Source: Cyanobacteria bacterium QS_8_64_29 | GTDB lineage: Bacteria; Cyanobacteriota; Cyanobacteriia; Cyanobacteriales; Rubidibacteraceae | Reading direction: 5' to 3' | NCBI GenBank assembly: GCA_003022125.1 | Contig: PXQH01000007.1 | Location: forward strand, 1 to 63,385 | DNA length: 63,385 nucleotides | Shown: one piece after another, positions 34,705-42,207 of the stretch | How positions within the stretch are numbered: the first letter of the stretch is position 1 | How the letters are laid out: the number at the start of each line of letters is the position of its first letter | The notes under the pieces: model-generated | Told to the model about the DNA's origin: nothing | The model's database searches: none | Seen by the model: only the letters and a program-made list of their open reading frames with translations | Position numbers and translations under genes: made by a program

Positions 34705-35840
34705 AGCGCTTTCTCGTACATGCGGTAGGTCTTATAGATGCGAGCGCCCGCCGCTTCGATGGGGCGGCGCGAGGCGTAATTATCTTCAAACACCCAAGAC
34801 CCTTCCACTTGCCGGTAGCGCTTGCCGGGCTGCTTGCAGCCCTGGAAGCAGCAATACCCCAGCGCCAGCGGCACCATCTGCCGGCGGTACTCGGGCAGAG
34901 CCCCAATTGCCAGCACGCGGGCCCGGTCGATCTGGCGGCGGTACCAGAGAAACTTGAGCTTGCCCCACCAGTTCAACTTGCCATTGACATGGCGCAGCGC
35001 AATGTTGTAGTCGGGCAGGGCAATGGTCAGTCCCACCATACGTTCGCCGTCTTCGGCGACGTAGAAAATGTCGGGATCCACTAGCGATTGCAGTGATCGC
35101 GCCTGCGCCAAAAACTCCTGCTCGGTCTGGGGCGTGGCGCTCCAGTTGGCGCTAAACGCGCGGCTGTAGAGCGCGTACAAGCTGTGCGCGTCCTGCTCGA
35201 ACGCTTGGCCCTGGGTGCGAATGGGGCGCAGCGTCAGCCCCGAGCGCACGGCCACACGGTAGGCCCGCTCGAACTTGGACGGTAGCGATTGCGCCAGCGA
35301 AAAGTCGTAGGCGTAGGCATCTTTGGCCTTGTGCCACCCGAGTTGCTCCACCAGCTCGGGGTAGTAGGGCGGGTTATAGGGCATCATGAGCCGCGGCGGC
35401 GAATCGAACCCCGAGATCTGGAAAAAGCAGTTGTTGTGCGTGGCCAGATCGATGGGGCCGCGGGCCAGCCCCATCCCCTGCTGGCGCAGCCACTGGCAGG
35501 CCGCTTCGAGCAGCGCTTGCGCAGCTCCCGCATCGCGCTCGCACTCGAAAAAGCCGAACAGCCCGACATTGCGCCCTTCCCGCTCGATCAGGCGCCGATT
35601 GATAATGGCCGCGATCCGCCCGCGCGGCGTGCCATCGGCGCCGCGGGCCAAAAAGCGCTGCAGGGTACCGTAGCTAAAAAACGGGTTGTCGGGGGCGAAC
35701 TGCTGCGCCACTTCGCTGCGCAGCGGCGGCACCCAATTGGGGTCGCCGGCATAGATCCGCCAGGGCAGATCGATAAACGCCTGACGGTCGGGCTCGCTCG
35801 CGACCGGCCGAACGGCAACCTGGCGCTCGGTGCTTGCCAT
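34701..35840 (-). CDS. GNAT-superfamily acyltransferase, bacterial ceramide synthase-like
   Basis: A 379-residue protein of the long GNAT family typified by RIYAGDPNWVPPLRSE near residue 30, FGFFECERDAGAAQALLEAA, GPIDLATHNNCFFQISGFD, PPRLMMPYNPPYY and the C-terminal WVFEDNYASRRPIEAAGAR plus YKTYRMYEK. As I recall it, the bacterial ceramide synthase bCerS of Caulobacter belongs to this type and N-acylates the sphingoid base with an acyl-CoA. Gene order (synthase, GNAT, reductase) supports an acyl transfer on an aminoketone. Substrate is inference. Confidence 0.72.
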   Translation of the reverse strand: MASTERQVAVRPVASEPDRQAFIDLPWRIYAGDPNWVPPLRSEVAQQFAPDNPFFSYGTLQRFLARGADGTPRGRIAAIINRRLIEREGRNVGLFGFFECERDAGAAQALLEAACQWLRQQGMGLARGPIDLATHNNCFFQISGFDSPPRLMMPYNPPYYPELVEQLGWHKAKDAYAYDFSLAQSLPSKFERAYRVAVRSGLTLRPIRTQGQAFEQDAHSLYALYSRAFSANWSATPQTEQEFLAQARSLQSLVDPDIFYVAEDGERMVGLTIALPDYNIALRHVNGKLNWWGKLKFLWYRRQIDRARVLAIGALPEYRRQMVPLALGYCCFQGCKQPGKRYRQVEGSWVFEDNYASRRPIEAAGARIYKTYRMYEKAL

Positions 35841-35868
35841 CTTGCCTGCCTTGCCCTGGGCGAGTTGG

Positions 35869-37158
35869 CTACTGCGCGCACGCGCTGGCAGCGGTGGGGC
35901 TTAGGCGATCGCGGGTCTCCACCATAGCCGCCACCAGCCGATCCAGCTGCTCCTGGGTGTGCAAGGCATTGGCGGTGATGCGAATGCGGGGCTTGGCAAT
36001 GTACCAGATGGGCGAGACCCATACGCCGTGGACCTCCAGCATGTGCCGCCCGAACTGTTTGGGATCGATGTTCAAGGGCAAAATCACCGGGATGACGTTG
36101 GTCTCGCCCAGCACGTAAAAACCTGCTTCGCGCAGGCGCTCGCGCAGGTAGCGCGCGTTGGCTTGCAGGCGCTTGACGCGCTCGGGGGCCTGGCGCAGCT
36201 GGCGGATGCTCTCCAGGGCAGCCGCAGCCGCCGGCGGCGGTAGCGATACCGTCCCAATAGAGGTGGGCGAGACATCCAACAGCGGCTTGAGCTCAGCCAC
36301 GTGGGAGCTGATGGCGGCGCCGGCTGAGGCCCCGAACTTGGAGAAGGTGGTCAGCCTCAGCGGGACAATGCCGCGCGCGATCGCATCCTGCGGGGTGAGT
36401 CCAAAGTGCTCGTAGATGCCGCCGCCACTGGGGCCGATAGCCCCGCTGGCGTGCGCTTCATCCATTAGCAGGACGCTGCCGTCGTAGGGCGCCATTGCCT
36501 CCAAGATTTCGGGGAGCGGGGCAATGTCGCCATCCATGGAAAACACCGCATCCGAGATCACCAAAATGCGATCGCCGGGCCGGGCGTAGCGCCTGAGCTT
36601 GCGCGCCAAATCGTCGGCATCGCAGTGGCGGTAGCTTTTGGTCCGCACGGGGGGATTGTGGTTGAAGGCCTTGCCCGAACGGTTGCTGGCATTGGCAACC
36701 GCCGAGATCAGGCAACCGTGGTTGAGAATGTCGGAGAGAATGAGCGTCTCGCGCGTATGCTCGAACCCAGGCACCTTGATGGCCAGGTGGCAGAAGGCAT
36801 CGATCAGCGCTTGCGAGGCCATCCAGGCATTGAGAAACAGCTGCGTGTAGCCCAGTTGCTTGAAGGCCGAAATCTCGCCCTCGAGCTCGCGGTGCAGCTC
36901 GATGCGACCGCTGAGGGCGGAACAAGCGCTGTTGGAGGGCCCGTAGTGCTCGATCGCCGCGATCGCTGCCTGCTTGATGGCCGGATGCTGGACGAAGCCC
37001 AGGACGTCGTTGGTGCAAAACGTCAGTACCGTCTGGCGCTTCCCAGTCGCTGCCACCTCAATATCGACGAAATTGCCCTCCTTGGTATGGCAGACGTATT
37101 CGTCGGGATTGAGGTCTTGCTCGTACCAGCGCCGAACGTACTCTTTGACGGTGTCCAC
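35869..37158 (-). CDS. Alpha-oxoamine synthase family PLP enzyme (serine palmitoyltransferase-like)
   Basis: PLP enzyme joining an amino acid to an acyl thioester with loss of CO2. The 429-residue protein shows FCTNDVLGFVQHP near 47, YGPSNSACSALSGRIELHRE near 72, ILSDILNHG (His147), VISDAVFSMDGDIAPLPEI near 200, DEAHASGAIG (Asp233, His236) and the PLP lysine in TTFSKFGASAG (Lys274). GTG 37158 is preceded by AGGAGA at ideal spacing; a reading to 37308 adds a Cys-rich leader unlike the family. BioF, Kbl and HemA are alternatives, but none normally pairs with a GNAT plus SDR. Confidence 0.8.
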   Translation of the reverse strand: MDTVKEYVRRWYEQDLNPDEYVCHTKEGNFVDIEVAATGKRQTVLTFCTNDVLGFVQHPAIKQAAIAAIEHYGPSNSACSALSGRIELHRELEGEISAFKQLGYTQLFLNAWMASQALIDAFCHLAIKVPGFEHTRETLILSDILNHGCLISAVANASNRSGKAFNHNPPVRTKSYRHCDADDLARKLRRYARPGDRILVISDAVFSMDGDIAPLPEILEAMAPYDGSVLLMDEAHASGAIGPSGGGIYEHFGLTPQDAIARGIVPLRLTTFSKFGASAGAAISSHVAELKPLLDVSPTSIGTVSLPPPAAAAALESIRQLRQAPERVKRLQANARYLRERLREAGFYVLGETNVIPVILPLNIDPKQFGRHMLEVHGVWVSPIWYIAKPRIRITANALHTQEQLDRLVAAMVETRDRLSPTAASACAQ

Positions 37159-37231
37159 GGGTTTCTCCTGATTCCCAGCTCGAATTGCCGCTTGCGGACT
37201 CAGCCGGTGGCTCCCAGCCAGCCAGGCTAGC

Positions 37232-37243
37232 TTGCAATTGCAA
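37232..37243. promoter_or_regulatory. 12-base palindrome upstream of the AOS operon
   Basis: TTGCAATTGCAA is a perfect palindrome in the 234-base divergent gap, about 75 bases ahead of the AOS start. TAAAAT further upstream on the minus strand could be a -10. No known operator consensus is assigned. Confidence 0.3.
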
Positions 37244-37392
37244 CAGGTTGCGTCTTGCGTCATTATTTTAGAGCCGCGCGGGCGATGCGTCGCCACGCCG
37301 TATTGCAAATTCAGCCTCAGCTAAGCAGCGGCAGCGAGCTAAACTGAGCCCCGGTAAGGTCCGCATGGGGCCCGAATGACCCAACCACAACC

Positions 37393-38331
37393 ATGCCGGA
37401 GGCCAATCCCCCCGCACGCGAGCCGCTGCTCGAGCATCCGGGACGCTTGATCGACTGCATCGAGCGGCAAACCCAGCTAGCCCGCCAGCGAGGCGCCCTC
37501 CATTCGGTCCCCACCGAGTTCGAAACCATCGAGCAAGGCGGCATCCCCTTTACCGTGCGGGTGCTGGCCCACTTGGCGCAAAAAGATCGCGCCCGGCAGT
37601 CAAGCCAACGCGCTGCCGGGACGGCGCGATCGCGCGATCCGTTCCTGCCCTACGAGCGGGATCTGTTTGTCGCTGACATTTCGGCAACCCACGCGTGCTT
37701 GCTCAACAAGTACAACGTTATGGAGCGCCACCTGCTGTTGGTGACGCGCGCGTTTGAGTCCCAGCAAAATTGGCTGACTGCCTCGGATTTTGAGGCCCTA
37801 GGCGCGTGCCTAGCCGAGGTGGATGGCTTGGGCTTTTACAACGCAGGCGAGGCGGCCGGCGCGAGCCAGCCCCACAAGCACTTGCAGCTGGTCCCACTGC
37901 CGCTGGCACCGCAAGGGCCGCCCGTCCCTATCGAGCCGGCCATTGAAGCGGCCCCATCGGCCAATGGGGCCGTTAGGCTGCCGCATCTGCCCTTTCCCCA
38001 TGCCTTCATGCGGCTCGATCCCAGCTGGACGCAGGCCCCCACGGCCAGTAGCGCCAGCGTGCTCGAGCGCTACCAGCGCTTGATGCGCGCGCTGGGGTTC
38101 TCGCCCCAGGCAGGGCTGCCCTCGCCGCCGTACAACCTGCTGGCCGCGCGGGACTGGATGCTGGCCGTACCGCGCTGCCAGGGGAGTGTCGCCGGGATTG
38201 AGATCAATGCATTGGGCTTTGCTGGTGCCCTGTTGGTGCGCGATCACCAGCAACTAGAGCGCCTGCAAGCACGCGGGCCGCTGGCCGTGCTGCAAGCAAC
38301 AGCCGGTACTACCCGCGGCTCGCCTGCCTGA
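37393..38331 (+). CDS. ATP adenylyltransferase (diadenosine tetraphosphate phosphorylase)
   Basis: Splits Ap4A phosphorolytically to ATP and ADP. The 312-residue protein has the HIT-like catalytic triad region ASQPHKHLQLVPLPL near residue 157, preceded by HLLLVTRAFESQQNWLTASD and followed by the C-terminal domain (PYNLLAARDWMLAVPR) typical of APA phosphorylases. The family occurs in cyanobacteria, fungi and some other bacteria. It stands upstream of the stpA relic with about 55 bases between. Confidence 0.88.
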   Translation: MPEANPPAREPLLEHPGRLIDCIERQTQLARQRGALHSVPTEFETIEQGGIPFTVRVLAHLAQKDRARQSSQRAAGTARSRDPFLPYERDLFVADISATHACLLNKYNVMERHLLLVTRAFESQQNWLTASDFEALGACLAEVDGLGFYNAGEAAGASQPHKHLQLVPLPLAPQGPPVPIEPAIEAAPSANGAVRLPHLPFPHAFMRLDPSWTQAPTASSASVLERYQRLMRALGFSPQAGLPSPPYNLLAARDWMLAVPRCQGSVAGIEINALGFAGALLVRDHQQLERLQARGPLAVLQATAGTTRGSPA

Positions 38332-38383
38332 GGGCGCGCGAGCGCGTCCTGTCGGTGCTGGCATGCTTGCAAGGTGAGGGCTC

Positions 38384-38784
38384 AATCGAGGGATCGCGAT
38401 CGTCTTCTCGGATCTGTTCCTGCACGAGCTGTCGCTATCGCTCAACCACGACAAGTTCGCCCAGCTCCTGGCACACGAAGACAACCTGCCGATCATCCGG
38501 GATTTGGATGGCGTTTGCATGGGATTGGTTGCCGATCCGCTCGAGCGGCCCCATCGATCCCGACTACATCCGAGGACGCGCCCCTTCGACGGTCGCTTCT
38601 ACATCCTGACCGGCAACGAGCGCGAAGGCGCTCCCCCCGAGCGCCAGGTCACCGAAGGGCCCGGCGTCCGCGCGACACCGAAGATCCGCTTACGCTCAAC
38701 GTGGTGTTTCTGGAAGGCCACGCCGAGTACAATGCCTTGTTCCAGCGAGTGGCCCGAGAGCGCCAAGCCCGACAACAAGGCTGA
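38384..38784 (+). pseudogene. stpA: Relic of glucosylglycerol-phosphate phosphatase gene
   Basis: Three frames carry pieces of one protein. 38384-38560: IVFSDLFLHELSLSLNHDKF, then RDLDGVCMGLVADPLERP with the HAD nucleophile DLDG. 38553-38584 (shifted): IDPDYIRGRAP. 38585-38670 (shifted back): FDGRFYILTGNEREGAPPER. 38671-38784 (third frame): DTEDPLTLNVVFLEGHAEYN, then ALFQRVARERQARQQG and TGA. The ends match the N- and C-terminus of cyanobacterial StpA/GgpP (about 420 residues), but some 300 internal residues are gone. Normally the enzyme dephosphorylates glucosylglycerol-phosphate, the last step of this compatible solute. Confidence 0.72.
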
Positions 38785-38846
38785 TGGCGGCCGCCTCCCA
38801 TCCGGTGCGCGGCCTGGCCGTGATCGAGCGAAGCCGTCGCGCTGGG

Positions 38847-38875
38847 TTGACGTGCTAGCAGCCGCTGGCTAGCAT
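38847..38875 (+). promoter_or_regulatory. Sigma-70 type promoter for the second small RNA
   Basis: TTGACG (38847-38852) and TAGCAT (38870-38875) are separated by exactly 17 bases. The -35 matches five of six and the -10 four of six. The predicted transcript starts near 38882. Confidence 0.5.
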
Positions 38876-38881
38876 AATTAG

Positions 38882-38957
38882 CACGTGGTCACTGGGGAGT
38901 GATCGAACATGGAAAGCCCTGGGGCGTCGAAACAAGGCCAGACCCCCAGGGCTTTTT
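38882..38957 (+). ncRNA. Candidate small RNA (~76 nt)
   Basis: A promoter at 38847-38875 is followed by a small hairpin with a GGGG loop (38887-38904; GGTCACT/AGTGATC), a short single-stranded GAACATGG, and a strong terminator hairpin ending in TTTTT at 38957. There is no credible coding frame. The 19-base terminator loop contains CGAAACAAGGCC, loosely recalling the GGAAACA loops of Yfr2-type RNAs, but not closely enough to name it. It lies in the 220-base gap between the stpA relic and the convergent chorismate lyase gene. Confidence 0.5.
38913..38957 (+). terminator. Rho-independent terminator with 12-bp perfect stem
   Basis: AAAGCCCTGGGG (38913-38924) pairs with CCCCAGGGCTTT (38944-38955), followed by TT before CC. 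The minus strand also has a short T-run (TTT), so it may serve the convergent chorismate lyase gene as well. Confidence 0.8.
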
Positions 38958-39004
38958 CCATTATTGCTCTGGGTTACCCCCTGGCTAGTGCGCCCAAGCC
39001 AGCG

Positions 39005-39598
39005 CTAGTTGGGCAGCCCTAGATAGTGGCGCAGGTAGGGCGAGAAGACCTCGTAAATTAGCGTTAGCGGCTGTCCCTGGTGCCAAAACAGATAATGGCG
39101 CCCCCAGAAGGGGCCCTGCTCGCGCCAAGCAGCTTCCAGCGCGCTCGCTTGCCCGTAGCAGATGCCGCGAATGTCGCGGAATAGCTCGGCCTGCCAGCGC
39201 GAGAGATTGTCCCAGACCGGAAGGGACCAGTTGGCGAGGTAGGCATCTGCTTGCGCGGTGTGCCACCAAGACACGGCGTAAGCCAGCTGCGTTCCGGAAG
39301 CCGTTCGCAGCCAGACCTGCCGACGCAGCTTGGGTCCCGGCAGTAGCTGGATGGCCTCGGGAGCCCCATCCCAGGCCTCGCCAATGGGCGACATGTCGGT
39401 AACATCGACGGCAATGGCCTCGCGGGTCAGCAGCCGCAAGTGCCGGGTGGGCGATCCGTCACCCAACAGCATGAGCTGCCAGGCAGGCGCCAGTTGCTCG
39501 TGCGGTAGCCCCTGCCGCACCGTTTCGGGACCGCCCTCCCACAGCGGCGTTAGGGCGTACCACGATTTTGACAGCGTCGGTGGGTCTGAGCGAGTCAC
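39005..39598 (-). CDS. Chorismate lyase, Ycf21/DUF98 type
   Basis: Removes pyruvate from chorismate to give 4-hydroxybenzoate, the ring precursor of plastoquinone in cyanobacteria. The 197-residue protein matches the DUF98 (Ycf21, Synechocystis Sll1797) family rather than UbiC: LGDGSPTRHLRLLTREAIAV, LLPGPKLRRQVWLRTASG, FRDIRGICYGQASALEAAWR and FWGRHYLFWHQGQPLTLIYE. It is divergent from the tocopherol methyltransferase, placing two prenylquinone branches back to back. A short hairpin (AGAGC/GCTCT) lies in the 142-base divergent gap. Confidence 0.85.
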   Translation of the reverse strand: MTRSDPPTLSKSWYALTPLWEGGPETVRQGLPHEQLAPAWQLMLLGDGSPTRHLRLLTREAIAVDVTDMSPIGEAWDGAPEAIQLLPGPKLRRQVWLRTASGTQLAYAVSWWHTAQADAYLANWSLPVWDNLSRWQAELFRDIRGICYGQASALEAAWREQGPFWGRHYLFWHQGQPLTLIYEVFSPYLRHYLGLPN

Positions 39599-39740
39599 CG
39601 GATGGATTGGGTAGGGGCGCTCGAGCGAGCGCGTGCGGCCGCTGTTACTTTACAGAGCTTAATCGGCTCTATCGTAACGCCTTCTGGGATGGCAGCTGCC
39701 CTAGAGTAGGCTGAGAGCGACCCCGGCCCCAACGCTGCTC

Positions 39741-40601
39741 ATGCCTGCGCCGCTCAACCAACAAATCCAACAGTTCTACGATACGGCTACCCCCCTGTGG
39801 GAGCGCATCTGGGGCGAGCACATGCACCACGGCTACTACGGCCGCAACGGCCGGCGCCAGCTCCCCCACCGGCAAGCCCAAATCGCCACCATCGAGGAAC
39901 TGCTGGCGTGGGCCGCCGTCACCCCCCAGCGCGAGCCGCCGCAGGCCATTCTGGATGTGGGCTGCGGCGTTGGGGGCGCCACACTCGAGCTCGCGCGGCG
40001 TTTTGAGGCTAGCGCCACCGGCATCACGCTCTCGCCAGTGCAGGCGCAGCGAGCCCAGCAGCGGGCGCAAGCCGCCGGCCTGTCCCAGCGCGCTCGCTTC
40101 CGCGTTGCCGACGCCCTGCAACTGCCATTTGCCGACTGCCAGTTCGATCTGGTGTGGTCGCTCGAGAGCGGCGAGCACATGCCCGACAAAACGCAGTTCC
40201 TGCGCGAGTGCTACCGAGTGCTGCGACCGGGAGGCCGTTTGGTTATGGCGGTGTGGTGCCGCCGCCCCACCGATTCGCTGGCCGGCGAGCTAACCCAGCA
40301 GGAGCGCGATCGCCTGGCCGCCATTTACCGGGTTTACTGCTTGCCCCCACTGATTTCGCTGCCGGCATACGAAGCGATCGCCCGCGAGTGCGGCTTTCGC
40401 GAGCTGCGCTCGGACGAGCGGTCCCGCGCGGTAGCACCCTTCTGGGAGGCGGTCATCGCCTCGGCGCTAACCCCAGCGGCCCTGGCGGGCTTGCTGCAGA
40501 GCGGACGCTCGACGGTGCAGGCAGCGCTGGCCATGGGCCTGATGCGGCAAGCCTACGCGCGCGGGACGCTGCGGTTCGGCTTGCTCTGCGCGCGCCGATA
40601 G
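39741..40601 (+). CDS. Gamma-tocopherol C-methyltransferase-like enzyme
   Basis: SAM-dependent methyltransferase of 286 residues. It opens with LNQQIQQFYDTATPLWERIW and EHMHHGYYG, has motif I ILDVGCGVGGATLELARRF near residue 73, VWSLESGEHMPDK near 140 and LREC plus LRPGGRLVMAVWCR, all typical of plant and cyanobacterial tocopherol methyltransferases. It would methylate gamma- to alpha-tocopherol. The next gene is homogentisate phytyltransferase, which strongly supports a vitamin E role. MPBQ methyltransferase is the main alternative. Confidence 0.85.
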   Translation: MPAPLNQQIQQFYDTATPLWERIWGEHMHHGYYGRNGRRQLPHRQAQIATIEELLAWAAVTPQREPPQAILDVGCGVGGATLELARRFEASATGITLSPVQAQRAQQRAQAAGLSQRARFRVADALQLPFADCQFDLVWSLESGEHMPDKTQFLRECYRVLRPGGRLVMAVWCRRPTDSLAGELTQQERDRLAAIYRVYCLPPLISLPAYEAIARECGFRELRSDERSRAVAPFWEAVIASALTPAALAGLLQSGRSTVQAALAMGLMRQAYARGTLRFGLLCARR

Positions 40602-40617
40602 GAAACAATGGCTTGGC

Positions 40618-41544
40618 ATGGCGCACGGAAACGGCCAGTGGGTTGGGGTTGCCGGCCTCCGCAGCCTGTGGAAGTTTTGGCGCCCCCATACGTTCATCGG
40701 GACCACGCTCAGCGTCCTCTCGCTTTACGCGCTGGTGCTGGCAACCGCCGATCGCGCCCCAACGCTGGCGAGTGCCGGCCAGCTGTTGGGGACTTGGCTG
40801 GCTTGCGCTGGCGGCAACCTCTACATTGTCGGCCTCAACCAGATCCAGGATCTGGCCATCGACCGGGTCAACAAGCCCCACCTGCCCGTGGCAGCGGGCG
40901 AGATCTCGCGCCAGCAAGCGCAGGCAATCGTGGCGGTTGCAGCCGGTTTGGCGCTGGCCCTGGCCGGATGGCTGGGGCCTTGGTTGCTGGCGACTGTGGG
41001 CGGCAGTCTGGCCATCGGCACGGCGTACTCGCTGCCGCCGGTGCGCCTGAAGCGCTTTCCCTTCTGGGCGGCGGTCAGTATCCTGTCGGTGCGCGGCGCG
41101 ATCGTCAATGTGGGGCTATTTCTGCACTTTGGCCGCACTGTTGCGGGCAGTGCCGCCCTGCCGCCTGCGGCGATCGCGCTGGCGCTGTTCGTGGTGGTGT
41201 TTTCGGTGGCGATCGCGCTGTTCAAAGACGTGCCCGATACGGAAGGCGACCGGCGCTACGGCATTGCCACCTTTACGCTGCTGCTGGGCAAGCGTGCGAT
41301 CTTCAACAGCGCCCGCGCCACCATTGCGGCGTGCTATCTGGGGATCGCGCTGGCTGGATTGAGCGGCCTGCCGGGCGCCAATGTCCCGCTGCTGGTGGGC
41401 ACGCACCTGGGGTTGTTGGGACTACTCTGGGCGCGCAGCCAGCGCGTTAACCTGCAAGACAACCGTGCCATTGCGCGCTTCTATCAGTTCATCTGGCGGC
41501 TGTTTTTTTTAGAATACGCTGTTTTTCCCGCCGCTTTTATCTGA
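40618..41544 (+). CDS. Homogentisate phytyltransferase
   Basis: UbiA-family membrane prenyltransferase that condenses homogentisate with phytyl diphosphate, the committed step of tocopherol synthesis. The 308-residue protein begins with SLWKFWRPHTFIGTTLSV, has the first Asp-rich motif NQIQDLAIDRVNKPHLPVA near residue 80 and the second KDVPDTEGDRRYG near 205, and about eight membrane helices. It starts 16 bases after the methyltransferase. The closely related homogentisate solanesyltransferase is less likely in a cyanobacterium with this neighbour. Confidence 0.88.
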   Translation: MAHGNGQWVGVAGLRSLWKFWRPHTFIGTTLSVLSLYALVLATADRAPTLASAGQLLGTWLACAGGNLYIVGLNQIQDLAIDRVNKPHLPVAAGEISRQQAQAIVAVAAGLALALAGWLGPWLLATVGGSLAIGTAYSLPPVRLKRFPFWAAVSILSVRGAIVNVGLFLHFGRTVAGSAALPPAAIALALFVVVFSVAIALFKDVPDTEGDRRYGIATFTLLLGKRAIFNSARATIAACYLGIALAGLSGLPGANVPLLVGTHLGLLGLLWARSQRVNLQDNRAIARFYQFIWRLFFLEYAVFPAAFI

Positions 41545-41556
41545 GGCCCATGGCTC

Positions 41557-42207
41557 ATGCCCCGCTTGCTGCATACCAGTAGCGGCATGCCCCTCGCGCT
41601 CGAGGGCTCGCCCGCCTTCGATTGGCTGGCCGCCGGGGTCGTCGCGCTGCTGCTAACGCTGGCGATCGGGTTGCTGGCGCGCTCGGTGGCGACAGCCAGC
41701 CTGTTCAACCGCGCCCTAGCACGCTATCGCCAGGGAGACTACGAGCACGCCATTCCGCTGCTAGAGCAAACGATCGCGCGGCAGCGCAGCAACGATATGG
41801 CCCGCCTGCTGCTGGGGGATGCGCTCATTCAGCAAAACCGCCTTGAGGAGGCTGTTGAGGTGCTGCGCCAGTCGGTTGCGCGCTCGCCCCAAAACGTCGA
41901 TGCCCACCTGAGCCTGGGCAAAGCCAAGCTGCAGCAGGGCAATCCCGACAGCGCCATCGCCGAATTTCAGCAAGCAGCCAGCATCAAGCCCAGCCGCTAC
42001 CCCGAAGCGCACCGCGTTCTGGGCCTGGCACTGCAGCAGCAAGGTGAGGCCGAGCGCGCCCGCGAGGCGCTCGAGCGGGCGCGGGCCATTTACGCTGCCA
42101 ACGGCGTTGAGGCCATGGTGGCGGCCGTGGACCGAGAGTTGCAGCAGCTGGCGGAGCCTCCCTCCCCTGCAGCCGAGGACGCAGAACCGAGCGAGCAGCA
42201 CTCATGA
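41557..42207 (+). CDS. Membrane-anchored TPR protein
   Basis: A 216-residue protein with one membrane helix near residues 23-45 (LAAGVVALLLTLAIGLLARS) and three to four TPR units (about 50-185: NRALARYRQGDYEHAIPLLE, LGDALIQQNRLEEAVEVLRQ, LGKAKLQQGNPDSAIAEFQQ), ending in an acidic tail. It presumably scaffolds protein contacts; partner unknown. An ATG at 41587 is an alternative start. Its stop overlaps the ATG of the cobA-hemD gene by four bases, implying coupled translation. Confidence 0.75.
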   Translation: MPRLLHTSSGMPLALEGSPAFDWLAAGVVALLLTLAIGLLARSVATASLFNRALARYRQGDYEHAIPLLEQTIARQRSNDMARLLLGDALIQQNRLEEAVEVLRQSVARSPQNVDAHLSLGKAKLQQGNPDSAIAEFQQAASIKPSRYPEAHRVLGLALQQQGEAERAREALERARAIYAANGVEAMVAAVDRELQQLAEPPSPAAEDAEPSEQHS

